Shown in pieces: positions 52,684 through 61,179 of a stretch of DNA of 64,000 nt; the stretch's first letter is position 1, and each line of letters opens with the position of its first letter. Both the position numbers and the translations under genes were made by a program. The notes below the pieces were generated by a model, which searched no databases, had not been told where the DNA came from, and saw only the letters and a list, made by a program, of their open reading frames with translations. The stretch comes from Tous-C4FEB sp044356555 (GTDB taxonomy: Bacteria; Verrucomicrobiota; Verrucomicrobiia; Opitutales; Opitutaceae): assembly GCA_044356555.1 (NCBI GenBank), contig JBIKWB010000019.1, forward strand, positions 1-64,000. The letters run 5' to 3'.

Positions 52684-54051
52684 TTAGGCCGATTCTTCAC
52701 CGAGATTTTCGGCCGCCGCGAGCAGGGCCCGGCGCGGGCCGATCCGACCCTGTAAATCCGTCAACAGCTCGGTGTGTTCGCGCGCCTCCCCATCATCCAC
52801 GTGGACCAAGCCCTCGGCAAACGGCGGCACCCGGTCGCCCGCATCCGCCCACCGCGGCCACGCCGTGCCGACCCAGGCCGGGTGGTTCATCGCCCGTTCG
52901 AACGCCGCCCGACCCCGGGCCAGCATCCGCTCCACCGTCGTCTGACCGACCGGTTCACCGGCCCGGCCCGGCCCGGTAAACGCCCCGCCCGTCCAGCCAA
53001 ATTCACCCGCCAACACCGGCATACCCTGCGCCTCGTGGCTGGCCTCGATCCGTTCCCAAAGCGTTTCCCGCATCTCGTTCACCGAGACCACGTCGACGTG
53101 CGGCGCGGCGCACTCGGCCAAAATCGCCGCTCCCGGCCCTCCGTCGAACCGGCAGCCCAACACCAGGTGGTTAGGATCGTGCCGCCGGATCGCCGCCGCC
53201 GTGACCGAAAAATACCGGCGCGCAAATTCCCGCGCGAACCGTTCCTGATCCCGCCGGTAACCCGGGCTGACCAACGCCACCTCGGCCCGCGTGAGTTGCC
53301 GCAACGCCTCTTTGTTGGGCAACTCGGCATCCCACGCGCGGGCCAGCGTCGAGAGTTCCCCGCTATGCGCCGCGAGGGTGAACTCCCACGCCGCATGGTA
53401 CGCCGGAAAACTCGGCTCCAGGCTCAGGCAAATCTGCAACAACGTCGGCCGCTCCACCCGCACCGTGCCCTCGGGATCAAAGCCGTTTTCCCCGTCGGGC
53501 TGGGCCCAGTTCAAAGCATGGTCGGTAAAATAGCCGATCAGGTCCCGGCTGAGCGCCCGCCGCGCACACCGCTCCTCCGCGCGCCGATCGCACGCCTCCA
53601 CCCAACGCGGATCAAACACATCCGGCACGCGCGCCCCCGCATCCCGGATCATCAGATCCGGTCGCACGCGGCCGAAATCCAACAGCTCAAGATCCGCCAT
53701 GCCGCGGTCGCAAAACTCCGGGCCCGTCCACGCGCCGAGCGTATTGCACCGCCAGGCGTGCAACCGCACCAGCACCGTCTCGACGAAGTCCTGCGGGGCG
53801 GCCGCCCCATACCGCGACTCCACCGCCGCCGCGTAAGGCCCGGGCGCCGCCGGCCGGCCACCCAACGCACCGGAGCGGTTCACGCCATTCACGCCGCGAC
53901 TGAAAAACGCCCCGTCCCTCGGGTCGATCAACCACCACTGCCCCGCCCGCGTCTGCCCGACGCGAAAGTAGCCGGGGATGCCCCGGACCGTCTCGGGTTT
54001 GAAATCCTGGAGAGTGATTTGCGGGGCCGTAACCTCGCGCGCTTGGGACAT
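52684..54051 (-). CDS. Agarase-like glycoside hydrolase
   Basis: TIM-barrel hydrolase of 455 residues resembling GH50-type agarases. GQWWLIDPRDGAFFSRGVNGVN (about 38-58) and HAWRCNTLGAW open the barrel; GCRFDGGPGA, VVSVNEMRE and PVLAGEFGWTGG contain the likely acid/base and nucleophile Glu residues. No signal peptide is visible from the 54051 start, so it may act in the cytoplasm or be exported otherwise. Downstream gap to apt is 83 bases. Confidence 0.72.
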   Translation of the reverse strand: MSQAREVTAPQITLQDFKPETVRGIPGYFRVGQTRAGQWWLIDPRDGAFFSRGVNGVNRSGALGGRPAAPGPYAAAVESRYGAAAPQDFVETVLVRLHAWRCNTLGAWTGPEFCDRGMADLELLDFGRVRPDLMIRDAGARVPDVFDPRWVEACDRRAEERCARRALSRDLIGYFTDHALNWAQPDGENGFDPEGTVRVERPTLLQICLSLEPSFPAYHAAWEFTLAAHSGELSTLARAWDAELPNKEALRQLTRAEVALVSPGYRRDQERFAREFARRYFSVTAAAIRRHDPNHLVLGCRFDGGPGAAILAECAAPHVDVVSVNEMRETLWERIEASHEAQGMPVLAGEFGWTGGAFTGPGRAGEPVGQTTVERMLARGRAAFERAMNHPAWVGTAWPRWADAGDRVPPFAEGLVHVDDGEAREHTELLTDLQGRIGPRRALLAAAENLGEESA

Positions 54052-54102
54052 AAATGCGCACCTTGCCCCGCTCCGTTTCAAAAGAAAAGCGCGCAGTGCG
54101 CC

Positions 54103-54357
54103 TCAGCGCGCTTTCACCGCCGCGTGCCCCGGCCCGGGCGCGGTTTTTCCCGGCACCCAACGGCCCTCGATCAACACCGTCTTCGGATTCTGCGGCCGAC
54201 CGAATTCATTGGCGTGCAGTTGCTCGACCACCAGGTCCACCGCCGCCGCGCCCACCCGCTCGCCATTCTGGTCGATCCCCGCGCAGCCCGGCGCGGCCGC
54301 CGTGAGATCCAGATGCGCGACCCCAAAAACTCGGCTCGGTGCCTCCCGTGGATGCAA
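54103..54357 (-). pseudogene. Truncated LacI-family regulator, C-terminal end only
   Basis: Eighty-four residues matching the last part of LacI-type regulators: FGVAHLDLTAAAPGCAGIDQ, VGAAAVDLVVEQLH and PKTVLIEGRWVPG. The DNA-binding and most of the sugar-binding domain are gone. The break at about 54360 is followed by the palindromic element at 54383, so the element or an associated event may have removed the 5' part. It lies behind the agarase-like gene, which the intact regulator might once have controlled. Confidence 0.8.
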
Positions 54358-54382
54358 GGGGTAATACCAACGTCACATGAGA

Positions 54383-54459
54383 TTTAGACTTTTGTAGGCC
54401 GTCCGCTGGCGGACGCACCGAGCGCCTGCAAGCAGGCGGCCTACGACGGAAAGTCTAAA
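54383..54459. repeat. 77-bp palindromic mini-element with nested hairpins
   Basis: Perfect 10-bp terminal inverted repeats TTTAGACTTT (54383-54392) and AAAGTCTAAA (54450-54459). Inside, a second pair GTAGGCCG and CGGCCTAC (54394-54401, 54437-54444) encloses two hairpins, GTCCGC-TG-GCGGAC (54401-54414) and GCCTGC-AA-GCAGGC (54424-54437). No reading frame. It sits at the broken end of the LacI gene. It may be a MITE- or REP-type element. Confidence 0.8.
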
Positions 54460-54646
54460 AACCAAACGGCGCTGAGGTAATCGGTTGGCTTGAAAAAACC
54501 GAACTGCGGCGCGGTCCTCGTTGCGTTTCTTTCCCTTAATTTTTCTGCTGCTTTTAGTGCGGTGATCCGGGGCCGACCCTTCACTCTCTCCATGAAATAA
54601 TCGACCCGCCTGCCGGCAGCATCGTCGTGCGCTACTTGTTTTCTCC
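54460..54646. other. Intergenic region, possible decayed frame
   Basis: Upstream of the second DUF1080 gene. On the minus strand a frame reads through KAAEKLRERNATRTAPQFG and ends near the mini-element; it resembles no family I know and may be a remnant. No promoter was recognised. Confidence 0.4.
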
Positions 54647-55423
54647 ATGAAACTACCCCTCCTCCGTTCTCGTTCTGCTGGCGCCGTGGTCGGCTTGGCC
54701 GCTGCGCTGATTTTGTCATGCGCGCCCTTGCGGGCCGCCCAAAGTTACCCCGAGCCTGCGGGTGCGGACCACGCCGGGTTTGTCCCCATCTTCGACGGCA
54801 AGACGCTGACGGATTGGGCTGCCGACCCGAAGTATTGGCGGATTGAGGACGGCATGCTCGTTGGCTTCGTCACTCCGGAGACGCTGCTCAAGGCGAACAC
54901 GTTTGCGATTTGGCGAGGAGGGGCTCCCGCCGATTTTGAGCTGAAGGTCGAGTATCGTATCAGCGCCGCCGGTAACAGTGGTATCAACTACCGCAGCGTG
55001 GAGCTTCCGACGCCGGCGTTCGCGTTGAAAGGTTACCAATGCGATATCGACGGCGCCAGTCGCCACACGGGTAATAACTACGAGGAGCGCGGCCGGACCT
55101 TTCTCGCGGTGCGCGGCCAGATCACCCGCGCTATGCCCGACGCGAAGCGCGCCATCATCGGCCGCCTCGGCGAGAAAGACGCCCTCGCGGCGTTGGTGAA
55201 GAAAGAGGATTGGAACCAGGTTCACCTGATCATCCGCGGTAACGTTTTCACGCACCTCGTGAACGGGCAGGTGATGAGCGTCGTCGTCGACGAAGATCCT
55301 GCCGCGCGCGGGGCCTCCGGCTTGATCGGGGTGCAGGTCCATGTCGGACCACCCATGAAGGTGGAGTATCGCAACTTCCTCTTAAAGACGCTTCCGGTCA
55401 TTGGGCCGGCGCCGACCAAATAA
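54647..55423 (+). CDS. DUF1080 exported protein
   Basis: Second DUF1080 protein, 258 residues, with a signal peptide (LAAALILSCAPLRAAQ). FDGKTLTDW (about 50-58), SGINYRS and GYQCDID are the family motifs. The Cys in the signal (LILSC) could also serve as a lipobox. The substrate is unknown; the family is found with sugar-degradation genes. It lies directly before the sulfatase remnant. Confidence 0.83.
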   Translation: MKLPLLRSRSAGAVVGLAAALILSCAPLRAAQSYPEPAGADHAGFVPIFDGKTLTDWAADPKYWRIEDGMLVGFVTPETLLKANTFAIWRGGAPADFELKVEYRISAAGNSGINYRSVELPTPAFALKGYQCDIDGASRHTGNNYEERGRTFLAVRGQITRAMPDAKRAIIGRLGEKDALAALVKKEDWNQVHLIIRGNVFTHLVNGQVMSVVVDEDPAARGASGLIGVQVHVGPPMKVEYRNFLLKTLPVIGPAPTK

Positions 55424-55487
55424 TTGCTTTCGATTTCTTTTTGTTTTGGAAGCGCCCACCCGACTCCGGTTTCGTCGCCTTGACGGA

Positions 55488-55524
55488 AAACCCCTCCCGG
55501 ATTCGATCCCCCTGAAAATCCAGT
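55488..55524 (+). repeat. 37-bp direct repeat, left copy
   Basis: Same 37 bases recur at 59153-59189 with one change (GATTCG against GATCCG). Core is CCCCTCCCGGAT.CGATCC then CCCTGAAAATCCAG. The two copies bracket the sulfatase remnant and the TonB receptor, 3.7 kb apart. Confidence 0.85.
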
Positions 55525-55542
55525 CCACTATCAATAACCGAT

Positions 55543-55887
55543 TCCTCCTGGCGACTCGACGGCGTCGATCTCCTGTCCTACCTCACGGGCGAACAATCCG
55601 CGCATCCGCACCAAACCCTTTACTGGCGCTGCGGCCCGCAATGCGCCGCCTCCACGGCCGATCTGAAACTCGTCGTCGCCGAGGGCAGCAGCGGCCAGCC
55701 CGAACTCTACGACCTCGCCACCAACATCGGTGAATCCATGAACCTCGCCGCCGCCCAGCCCGCCAAGGTGAAGGAACTCCAATCTCTCTGGGACAAATGG
55801 AGCGCCGAGCAAGCCGACCCCAGCACCCCCGACTCTCCCGCCGGCAAAGCTAAGAAAAACAACAAAAAGAAAAACTCCGCCAAGTAG
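55543..55887 (+). pseudogene. C-terminal remnant of a sulfatase
   Basis: About 114 codons in one frame end at TAG 55885-55887. WRLDGVDLLSYLTGE, HQTLYWRCGPQ, PELYDLATNIGESMNLA and VKELQSLWDKWSAEQ are the standard C-terminal elements of arylsulfatases. There is no start and no catalytic CxPSR part upstream; the sequence begins abruptly about 20 bases after the 37-bp repeat. A Lys/Asn-rich tail (KKNNKKK) ends it. It is the debris of a sulfatase gene. Confidence 0.83.
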
Positions 55888-55949
55888 CCTCACCCCTGCC
55901 TCATCCACTCTCACTCGCATACCGCTTCCGCTCGCCCTCCACCTACACC

Positions 55950-58900
55950 ATGCACCGCCTGCCACGTATCCGCACCTTCCCCACGCTCCTCGCGCTCGTC
56001 CCCGTCGCCCTCCTTGCCGCCGCCTCCACCCTCCCCGCCCAACCCGCCGCCCCGGCCTCCTCCACGCCCGCCATCACCGCAGCGACCGCCAGCGTCCAAG
56101 GCCGCGTGCAAAACGCCGCCACCGGCGACTACCTTGAACGCGTCCGCCTCCGCGTCCTCGGCACCTCCCTCGAGACCTTCACCGACGCCGACGGTTTCTA
56201 CCGCCTCACCAACCTCCCGCCCGGCACGCACCGGATCGAGATTTTCTACACCAGCCTGCCCACCCAGGTCGCCACCCTCACCGTCCGTTCCAGCACCACC
56301 ACGCCCCTCGACCTCACCTTCCCCTCCGCTTCCGCGCCCACCTCCGCCACTTCCACCGGCCCCGTTACCCTCACCGAGTTCGTCGTCGCCACCTCGCGCG
56401 AGATGAGCGGCGCCGCCCGCGCCATCAACGAGCAGCGCTTCGCCCCCAACGTCCGCCAGGTCGTCTCCACCGACGAATTCGGCGACGTCGCCGAAGGTAA
56501 CGTGGCCGAGTTCGTCAAGTTTCTCCCAGGCGTGAACATCGACTACGCAGGCGGCAACGCCCGCGATATCTCCCTCAACGGCGTCCCCGGCGACTACGTG
56601 CCCGTCACCCTCGATGGCTTCAGCCTCGCCAGCGCCGTCGGTGGCGGCGCCGGCGGCACCAATCGCTCCGTCGGCCTCGACCAGGTCTCGATCAACAACC
56701 TCTCCCGCATCGAGGTCTCGTTTTCCCCCACGCCCGAATCCCAGGGCGGCGCCCTCGCCGGCTCCGTGAATCTCGTCCCGCGCAGCTCCTTCGAACGCGC
56801 CCGCGCCGCCGGCAATTTCAGCACCTACGTGATGATGCGCGACAACGCCCGCGATTGGAACCGCTCCCCGGCCCCGCGCCATCCCACGCGTAAGATCCAC
56901 CCCGGCGCCGATCTTTCCTACGTCGCCCCCGTCAGCAAAACCTTCGGCTTCTCCCTCTCCGCCGGCTTCAACCGCCAATACTCCGGCGAGCCCCTCATCC
57001 AAAACACCTGGCGCGGGACCCAGGCCGCCACCAACGGCGTCGCCTTCCCCCACACCTCGTTCGACCGCCCTTACCTCTCGACCTTTGCCATCCGTAACAG
57101 CGGTAAAGATACGAAGCGCTCCTCCTTCGGTTTCACGGTGGATTACAAACTCACGCCCCACGACCGCTTCTCGTTTTCCCTCCAAGCCTCCACCTTCGAC
57201 GTTCTCATCAACCACAACCAGCTCACGTTTAACGTGAATCGCGTCGCCCCCGGCGACTTCACCACCACGTCCACCAAGGGCGCCGCCGGCCTCGGCGATC
57301 TCCAGCTCCTCACCACGGGCGCCGACCGTTCCAACTACACTTACATGCCCTCGCTCATCTGGCGCCACGACGGCCCCGTCTGGAAAAGCGAGGCCGGCTA
57401 CTCCCACTCCCGCGCCGGCAATCGCAACGAAAACCTCCGCTCCGGTTTCTTCGACACCACCACCGCCCGCCGCACCGGCGTCACCGTCTCCTTTGCCGAT
57501 ATCAATTACCTGCGCCCCGGCACCCTCACCGTCACCGACGCCGCTGGCGCTCCCGTCAACCCCTACTCCTTGGACAGCTACGTCCTCACCGCCGCCAGCG
57601 GTAACACCCGCGCCACGGACGACACCAAACGCACCGCCTACGCCAACCTTCGTCGCGATTTCTTCGGCCGCGTCCCGTTCTCCCTCCGCGCCGGACTCGA
57701 TTTCCGCGAAGCCATCCGCGATCAACGCGCTGGCACGCCCGCCTTCGCCTACCTCGGCCGCGACGGCGTCGCCAGCACCGCCCCCTCTGCCACCAGCGAC
57801 GACCGCGCCACTCCTTTCCTCGACCCCAGTTTTTCCAGTCGCGTCCCTCACTACGGCTTCCCGTCGTTCGGCGGCGTCAGCAGCGAAAAATTCTACGAGC
57901 ACTTCCTCGCCAACCCCAACCAGTTCACCACGGTCGCCAACGCCACCTACCGCTCCGAGGTCAACCTCTCCAAGCGCGCCGCCGAACTCGTCTCCGCCGC
58001 CTACCTCCGCGCCGATCTCGCCCTCCTTGCCAACCGCCTCAAACTCGTCGGCGGCGTCCGCCTCGAGCAGACCAACATCGAGGCCGAGGGCCCGCTCACC
58101 GATCCCACGCGCAACATCCAGCGCGACTCCGCCGGCCGCCCCGTCCTCGGCGCCAACGGCCTCCCCGTCGCCCTCGTCCCCGCGTCCAACGCCCTCGGCG
58201 TCTCCCGCCTCACCTTCCTCGACCGCGGCGCCCAGTCCGAGAAGGAATACCTCCGCTGGTTCCCCAGCCTCAACGCCAGCTTCAACGTCCGCGAAAACCT
58301 CATCGCCCGCGCCGCCGTTTATACGTCCATCGGCCGCCCCGACTTCAACCAATACGCCGGCGGCATCATCCTTCCGGATCCGGAGAACCCCACGCCCAAC
58401 GACCAGATCACCGTCAGCAACATCGCGATCAAACCTTGGAGCGCCCGCTCGTTCACCACGCGCCTCGAATACTATTTCGCCGGCGTCGGCCAGTTCTCCG
58501 TCGGCGCGTTCCGCCGCGATTTCGAAAACTTCTTCGGCAACACCATCCTCACCCCGTCCCCCGAGTTCCTCGAGCTCTACAACCTCGATCCCAGCGTCTA
58601 CAGCGCCTACCCCGTCGCCACCCAATACAACATCACCAGCACCGTGCGCATGCAGGGCATCGACGTCGGCTACAAGCAGGCCCTCACCTTCCTCCCGCAG
58701 TGGGCGCGCGGCGTCCAGGTCTTTGCCAACGGCAGCACGCAACGCCTCCTCGGCCCCGCCGCCACCAATTTCCCCGGCTTCGTCCCGCGCACCGCCAGCT
58801 GGGGCGTGAGTCTCAACCGTCCCGGCTACAGTCTCCGCGCCAATTGGAACTACCGCGGTCGCCAGCGCCGCAACGCCATCGCCGCCGGCCCCAGCATCGA

Positions 58901-59120
58901 GCCCGGCACCTTCGTTTGGTGGTCGAAGCGCCTCTACCTCGATCTCAGCGCCGACTACACGTTCTACAAACGCTTCGCCGTGTTCGCCAGCCTCCGCAAC
59001 GTCGGCGACGCCCCCGACGACATCGAGGTCCACGGCCCCAGCACTCCCGCCCACGCCCAATTCCGCCAACGCATCGAATTCGGCTCGCTCTGGCAATTCG
59101 GCATCAAGGGCAGCTTTTAA
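55950..59120 (+). CDS. TonB-dependent receptor with carboxypeptidase-like domain
   Basis: Outer-membrane transporter of 1056 residues. Signal peptide to about residue 30, then a carboxypeptidase-regulatory-like domain (about 48-115; ASVQGRVQNAATGDYLERV), then TonB box (VTLTEFVVA near 130) and plug with VAEFVKFLPGVNIDYAGG. The barrel ends WQFGIKGSF. Such receptors are typical in Opitutaceae, often with sulfatases, in polysaccharide use. It lies between the two 37-bp repeats, next to the sulfatase remnant. Confidence 0.92.
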   Translation: MHRLPRIRTFPTLLALVPVALLAAASTLPAQPAAPASSTPAITAATASVQGRVQNAATGDYLERVRLRVLGTSLETFTDADGFYRLTNLPPGTHRIEIFYTSLPTQVATLTVRSSTTTPLDLTFPSASAPTSATSTGPVTLTEFVVATSREMSGAARAINEQRFAPNVRQVVSTDEFGDVAEGNVAEFVKFLPGVNIDYAGGNARDISLNGVPGDYVPVTLDGFSLASAVGGGAGGTNRSVGLDQVSINNLSRIEVSFSPTPESQGGALAGSVNLVPRSSFERARAAGNFSTYVMMRDNARDWNRSPAPRHPTRKIHPGADLSYVAPVSKTFGFSLSAGFNRQYSGEPLIQNTWRGTQAATNGVAFPHTSFDRPYLSTFAIRNSGKDTKRSSFGFTVDYKLTPHDRFSFSLQASTFDVLINHNQLTFNVNRVAPGDFTTTSTKGAAGLGDLQLLTTGADRSNYTYMPSLIWRHDGPVWKSEAGYSHSRAGNRNENLRSGFFDTTTARRTGVTVSFADINYLRPGTLTVTDAAGAPVNPYSLDSYVLTAASGNTRATDDTKRTAYANLRRDFFGRVPFSLRAGLDFREAIRDQRAGTPAFAYLGRDGVASTAPSATSDDRATPFLDPSFSSRVPHYGFPSFGGVSSEKFYEHFLANPNQFTTVANATYRSEVNLSKRAAELVSAAYLRADLALLANRLKLVGGVRLEQTNIEAEGPLTDPTRNIQRDSAGRPVLGANGLPVALVPASNALGVSRLTFLDRGAQSEKEYLRWFPSLNASFNVRENLIARAAVYTSIGRPDFNQYAGGIILPDPENPTPNDQITVSNIAIKPWSARSFTTRLEYYFAGVGQFSVGAFRRDFENFFGNTILTPSPEFLELYNLDPSVYSAYPVATQYNITSTVRMQGIDVGYKQALTFLPQWARGVQVFANGSTQRLLGPAATNFPGFVPRTASWGVSLNRPGYSLRANWNYRGRQRRNAIAAGPSIEPGTFVWWSKRLYLDLSADYTFYKRFAVFASLRNVGDAPDDIEVHGPSTPAHAQFRQRIEFGSLWQFGIKGSF

Positions 59121-59152
59121 CGCGGCACGGCCGTCCCGCCCTCGGGTCTTAT

Positions 59153-59189
59153 AAACCCCTCCCGGATCCGATCCCCCTGAAAATCCAGT
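59153..59189 (+). repeat. 37-bp direct repeat, right copy
   Basis: One mismatch from the copy at 55488-55524. It follows the receptor stop by about 30 bases. Confidence 0.85.
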
Positions 59190-59206
59190 TTTCGATCGGC
59201 TAGCCG

Positions 59207-59575
59207 CTAAGGCACGGAATAGGGAATGCGCACACCCGGTTCCTTCGGAGAAAAGTCCTTTGAGTTTCGCGTCACGAGCAGGCAGCTGTTTGCACGCGCC
59301 GTTGCCCAGACGATTGCGTCAGGTAATCGAACTCGAAATTGCTTTCGAATGAGCACGGCCGCTGCGGCGACCTCGACTGAAAGTGGGTGGATCGTGAAGG
59401 TGGCGAGAAATTCCCGACAGCCCTTTTCCTCCTCAGGGGTATCCGCACCGGTCATGACCTCCATCCATGAGATGATGCTGATTTCTCGTTGAGCATACCG
59501 ATCCAGTTCACGTCTCGCTTGGTCGAGACCTTGCAGGTAATCGATCAGCACGTCGCTATCGATGATGGCCCTCAT
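59207..59575 (-). CDS. vapC: VapC-like PIN-domain toxin
   Basis: PIN-domain ribonuclease of 122 residues. The acidic residues are Asp6/Asp8 (IIDSDVL), Glu39 (SWMEV), Asp86 (RLPDAIV) and Asp107 (NSKDF). Toxin of a type II pair; it probably cuts RNA. The ATG at 59575 overlaps the antitoxin stop by four bases. An ATG at 59587 is possible but less likely because of that overlap. Confidence 0.9.
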   Translation of the reverse strand: MRAIIDSDVLIDYLQGLDQARRELDRYAQREISIISWMEVMTGADTPEEEKGCREFLATFTIHPLSVEVAAAAVLIRKQFRVRLPDAIVWATARANSCLLVTRNSKDFSPKEPGVRIPYSVP

Positions 59576-59796
59576 CGTTCGCTCCATTCTGAACGGAGCT
59601 TTTCCACGAATTTCCGGCTCTCAATGCGTTTGCTTTTCCAGATGCCGAATCCGGCATCCTTCCGCGGCGTCGATGATTCCTTGAGCAGGCGATCGACCGC
59701 GCGTCGAACCGCTTCGGCGCGTGAGATATTTTGCTGCGCACAAAGATGTGCCAGTGCGTCGAGCTGCTTTTCGGGAATATCTACAATCGTTCTCAT
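59572..59796 (-). CDS. Ribbon-helix-helix antitoxin
   Basis: About 74 residues, starting MRTIVDIPEKQLDALAHL, which is the usual RHH opening, with SRAEAVRRAVDRLL as the second helix. The C-terminal part (GFGIWKSKRIESRKF) would wrap the toxin. It is upstream of vapC with a four-base overlap and would repress the pair. Longer starts at 59811 and 59820 are possible; the AT-richer stretch upstream probably holds the promoter. Confidence 0.85.
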   Translation of the reverse strand: MRTIVDIPEKQLDALAHLCAQQNISRAEAVRRAVDRLLKESSTPRKDAGFGIWKSKRIESRKFVEKLRSEWSER

Positions 59797-60071
59797 CGCG
59801 GCATCACTCATCGTCATCATGGTATCTTCAAGCGAAAAAAGGGCCAACCAGGCGCCAGCGCCAACGACCACGGCTGTCCCGCCGGGTGCTACTGAGGATT
59901 TCAAAATGAACCTAGAATCCGCCGCAGCCCAACCCACCAAAATCATTAACCACGGATGCACATAATCTAATCCGGATAAAGCCGTGGAAGCGACTTCACC
60001 TCAGGCGTGAGTCGTTCGCTCCTCCTATCGGTTTGGGATCCGGGTCCATTCAGGTCTAGCAGTGGTTCATC

Positions 60072-60095
60072 GGCTGTTTTTAAGCCGAGCCGAAG
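60072..60095 (+). repeat. 24-bp repeat, copy 1
   Basis: GGCTGTTTTTAAGCCGA followed by GCCGAAG. It matches 62696-62719 at 22 of 24 positions and contains a CGGCT-AGCCG hairpin. Confidence 0.75.
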
Positions 60096-60162
60096 CGCCG
60101 AGCCGAAACGGTCAATTTTTGCACTTCGTCATTTTCTCTGCTGAGCACAAAGTGCAAACCTT

Positions 60163-60185
60163 ACCCCTTTTCGATCCCCCCTGCA
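60163..60185 (+). repeat. C-rich repeat, copy 1
   Basis: ACCCCTTTTCGATCCCCC then CTGCA. It is nearly the same as 62672-62695. Confidence 0.6.
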
Positions 60186-60201
60186 TCGGCATCTCCGAAC
60201 G

Positions 60202-60225
60202 GTAGGAGCGGGTTTACCCCGCGAT
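60202..60225 (+). repeat. REP-like hairpin
   Basis: GTAGGAGCGGGTTTACCCCGCG: a CGGGGTAAACCCG-type stem after GTAGGAG. It strongly resembles the REP sequences known in Pseudomonas. Confidence 0.6.
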
Positions 60226-60299
60226 CCACGCCCCGCCTCCTCCATCGCCGACCCCGCCGCCATCTTGACTACGACCGCGACGACAGAAACCTAGCACTC

Positions 60300-60479
60300 A
60301 TGCGCACGAACAACCCTCTCCGCCGATCTACGATAGACGGTAAACCCCGCAAAACCGGGACCGGCTCCACCGCGGTTTTCGCCGCGAAGCTCCGTAAGAA
60401 ATGGCAGTTCGCATCGGACGCCATCGGTATGGTTGATGGACCGAGAGATTTGTCTCGGCGCAAGGGCCTGAGTGGCTGA
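60300..60479 (+). CDS. Small protein, probable antitoxin partner of a PIN protein
   Basis: Fifty-nine residues, basic (LRRSTIDGKPRKTG; AAKLRKKWQF; SRRKGLSG). No family was recognised. Its stop overlaps the GTG start of the PIN-domain gene by eight bases, the usual order and coupling for a type II antitoxin and toxin. The N-terminus is too short to show an obvious RHH or AbrB DNA-binding fold. The call rests on the arrangement, not on homology. Confidence 0.6.
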   Translation: MRTNNPLRRSTIDGKPRKTGTGSTAVFAAKLRKKWQFASDAIGMVDGPRDLSRRKGLSG

Positions 60480-60888
60480 GCCGCGTTACATCGTCGATGC
60501 CGGGCCTATCATCGCCGCGCTCAATCGCCGCGACGAATTTCATGTCTGGGCGAAATCGGTTTTCGCCTCCCTTGGAGAGCCTCCAGTCACCTGCGAGGCC
60601 GTGCTCACCGAAGTGTGTTGGCACCTGCGCGATTCACCAGATGCCGTAGCGCGTGTGCTCGAAATGCCGTCCCGCGGTGATTTGTTGCTTTTCCCCGTCG
60701 CCGAAACCGAGGGGGTCGCACTCGCCGGACTCGTCCGAAAATACGGCAAGCAAATGGATCTCGCTGACGCAGGGATTGTCCGTCTGGCGGAGATTTTCCC
60801 GAAAGCCAAAGTGATCACCACCGACGTGCGCGACTTCCGCATCTATCGCCGCAATCGCAATGATCCGATCCCGCTCATCCACCCGTAG
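60472..60888 (+). CDS. PIN-domain ribonuclease, second toxin
   Basis: PIN-domain protein of 138 residues, starting with GTG. Likely metal-binding residues are Asp9 (YIVDAGP), Glu42 or Glu47 (CEAVLTEV), Asp96/Asp99 (QMDLADAG) and Asp118/Asp121 (ITTDVRDF). It resembles the Mut7-C/VapC-type PIN group rather than the toxin at 59207. Coupled to the 59-residue gene upstream. Probably an RNA-cleaving toxin. Confidence 0.85.
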   Translation: MAEPRYIVDAGPIIAALNRRDEFHVWAKSVFASLGEPPVTCEAVLTEVCWHLRDSPDAVARVLEMPSRGDLLLFPVAETEGVALAGLVRKYGKQMDLADAGIVRLAEIFPKAKVITTDVRDFRIYRRNRNDPIPLIHP

Positions 60889-61168
60889 CTCTCCCGGCAC
60901 ATGCGCGCAGGCCCTACGGGGCACAGGTCCAAGCTGAAAAAGATCGCTGCCCGCTGGCTTGTCTGAAATCGCTTTAACACCGCCCACTCCGCCGTCCCCA
61001 CCGACGACACAGAAGCCACCCGACGCCGCCACGACCGCCGGGAACCCTGGCCACACGCTGTCGGCCAATCCCGCCTCAACTCCAAAATCGATTCCCCAAA
61101 AACAGGCCGTCCCACCCTCGACCTCCGCCGCCCCGCCGCGCAGGCTAGGTAGTACAACTAACAAAACA
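60889..61168. other. Intergenic region before the IS element
   Basis: No gene is supported in these 280 bases. They separate the second PIN gene from the IS element and its target duplication. Confidence 0.55.
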
Positions 61169-61179
61169 CGGCCAGACCC
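61169..61179 (+). repeat. Target site duplication, left
   Basis: CGGCCAGACCC, an exact copy of 62665-62675. Eleven bases fits the 9-12 bp usual for the IS4 family. Confidence 0.9.

Larger units (their letters stand above)
59797..60299. other. Intergenic region with short repeats
   Basis: 500 bases with no gene. Contains a 9-bp inverted repeat (TTTGCACTT 60118-60126 and AAGTGCAAA 60150-60158), the repeats at 60072-60095 and 60163-60185 that recur near 62672-62719, and a REP-like segment at 60202-60225. Promoters of both toxin-antitoxin units should lie in its two ends. Confidence 0.6.

Noticed and set aside
55911..59096. A 1061-codon minus-strand frame opposite the TonB receptor
   Set aside because: Same effect: the plus-strand receptor has signal peptide, plug and barrel motifs, while the antisense frame is compositionally biased and shows no domain.
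60889..61168. A minus-strand frame between the PIN gene and the IS
   Set aside because: It has no recognisable domain and biased composition; not supported as a gene.
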